From Prosthecomicrobium sp. N25 (GTDB lineage Bacteria > Pseudomonadota > Alphaproteobacteria > Rhizobiales > Ancalomicrobiaceae): a stretch of 64,000 nucleotides of DNA. Under the pieces are notes generated by a model. The model had not been told where the DNA came from. It did not search any database and saw only the letters and a list, made by a program, of their open reading frames with translations. Below, one piece after another: positions 63,384 through 64,000 of the stretch. Within the stretch, counting starts at the first letter, position 1. The number at the start of each line of letters is the position of its first letter. The stretch lies in contig NZ_JBBCAT010000004.1 of the NCBI RefSeq assembly GCF_037203705.1, positions 62,001 to 126,000 on the forward strand. The letters run 5' to 3'. A program made the translations under genes and the position numbers.

Positions 63384-64000
63384 TCAGCGGACCTGATCGC
63401 GGATGACGCCCTGCACGACCTCGTCGAAGCCGTCGCCCGCGCTCGCCCTCTTGGCCCGCTCCGTCGCCAGGGCGGCATCGCGCTTGGCGACAAGGCCGTC
63501 GAGCTCGTCCTGCAAGGCCTTCCGTTCCTTGACCTTCGCCTCGATAGCCGCCTTCCGGTCGGCCTCGGACAGGTCGCGGAGTTCGGGCGCCAGTTCCTCG
63601 CGCTTGATCTTGGAGGGGTCGGCGCGGCCGGCAGCCACGTCGGCGACGAGATCGCCCTCGCCGGTGATGACGGGTGCGGGGGGCGCCAGCGTGGCCGTCT
63701 GCGTGGTGGAGCCGGGGGGCGGGGCGGCCGGGCGCGGCGCGGCCCTGGCCAGGAAGCTCGCCATGTCGGAGGCCGCCGGGGCGGGCGCCGCCTCGCGGAG
63801 CCGGAGCTTCCCGTGCACCTCGTACTGCTGCCGCGCCGGCCCGTAGGGGAGCACCGTGCTGTTGAGCCTCAGTTGCAACTGCAGGATCTGCTGGTCGTAG
63901 GGCGTCTCGATCACAACCACGCCCCCCGATTGCGGGATCGGGATGTAGCGGCCCCGTCCGAGGGATGCGATCGTGCGCCAGACCAGGGCGGTATCCTGCG
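63384..64000 (-). CDS. VWA-domain protein, C-terminal part (5' end outside window)
   Basis: The gene enters from the right edge, so the N-terminal part is missing. The first visible residues read QDTALVWRTIASLGRGRYIPIPQ, then VVVIETPYDQQILQLQLRLNSTVLPYG, which I recognise as the end of a von Willebrand A domain in alphaproteobacterial VWA proteins. An Ala/Pro-rich linker and a charged coiled-coil (ELRDLSEADRKAAIEAKVKERKALQDELDGLVAKRDAAL) complete it. A metal site would lie beyond the window. Its stop is at 63384, facing the acidic protein gene. Confidence 0.7.
   Translation of the reverse strand, partial: QDTALVWRTIASLGRGRYIPIPQSGGVVVIETPYDQQILQLQLRLNSTVLPYGPARQQYEVHGKLRLREAAPAPAASDMASFLARAAPRPAAPPPGSTTQTATLAPPAPVITGEGDLVADVAAGRADPSKIKREELAPELRDLSEADRKAAIEAKVKERKALQDELDGLVAKRDAALATERAKRASAGDGFDEVVQGVIRDQVR

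Overview
The window is a GC-rich, densely coded stretch of an alphaproteobacterial chromosome, most likely from the order Hyphomicrobiales (Rhizobiales). I infer this from a CIRCE-controlled groESL next to usg, a liv operon carrying a small DUF6867-like membrane gene, a fused indolepyruvate ferredoxin oxidoreductase beside an Lrp regulator, DUF3126 and DUF3297 genes, and CtrA-type TTAA-N7-TTAA boxes in front of minCDE. No rRNA, phage, transposase or CRISPR array is visible. One tRNA, Leu(UAA), is present.

Layout. 1-7.9 kb: the 5' part of a DUF2259 secreted protein, a DadA-like amino-acid oxidase, a secreted unknown protein, Lrp and the divergent IOR, and a P1/DmpA peptidase. 8-14 kb: a branched-chain amino-acid ABC operon (livH-M-G-F, DUF6867-like gene, livK), all on the minus strand. 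14.4-20.4 kb: a flavin reductase, a PcaB-like cycloisomerase, a MoxR ATPase and VWA pair with a ParDE module lying between them, and a DMT exporter. 20.5-23.4 kb: cytochrome c, a Tat-exported multicopper oxidase and small secreted proteins. 23.9-26.5 kb: groESL and usg. 27-31 kb: an acyltransferase, CueR with a textbook 19-bp-spacer promoter, and a GGDEF/EAL protein.

31-35.2 kb: the four-gene Anbu (bacterial proteasome-like) cluster: Anbu, transglutaminase, alpha-E and circularly permuted ATP-grasp. It is the least understood complete system here. 35.5-39.8 kb: sfsA, an AT-rich orphan gene, map, radC and a lone NMT1-type binding protein. 39.9-47.7 kb: a sugar-acid catabolic cluster (UxuB-like, a FadR-type regulator with a perfect palindromic operator, TRAP DctPQM, an idonate/gulonate-type dehydrogenase, UxuA). 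It lacks uronate isomerase in the window, which points to an aldonate such as L-gulonate or L-idonate.

47.9-53.3 kb: acyl-CoA synthetase, an MBL hydrolase, a palindromic intergenic repeat, DUF3297 and minCDE. 53.4-64 kb: an SDR, small unknown genes, tRNA-Leu, cysE, a second ParDE module, a crotonase, two overlapping alpha/beta hydrolases, an NDUFS6-like zinc protein, an FAD monooxygenase, a CinA-like protein, gpt, an acidic unknown, and the C-terminal part of a VWA protein.

All statements rest on reading the sequence and on family knowledge; no database search was run. Start codons were chosen from ribosome binding sites and family N-termini.
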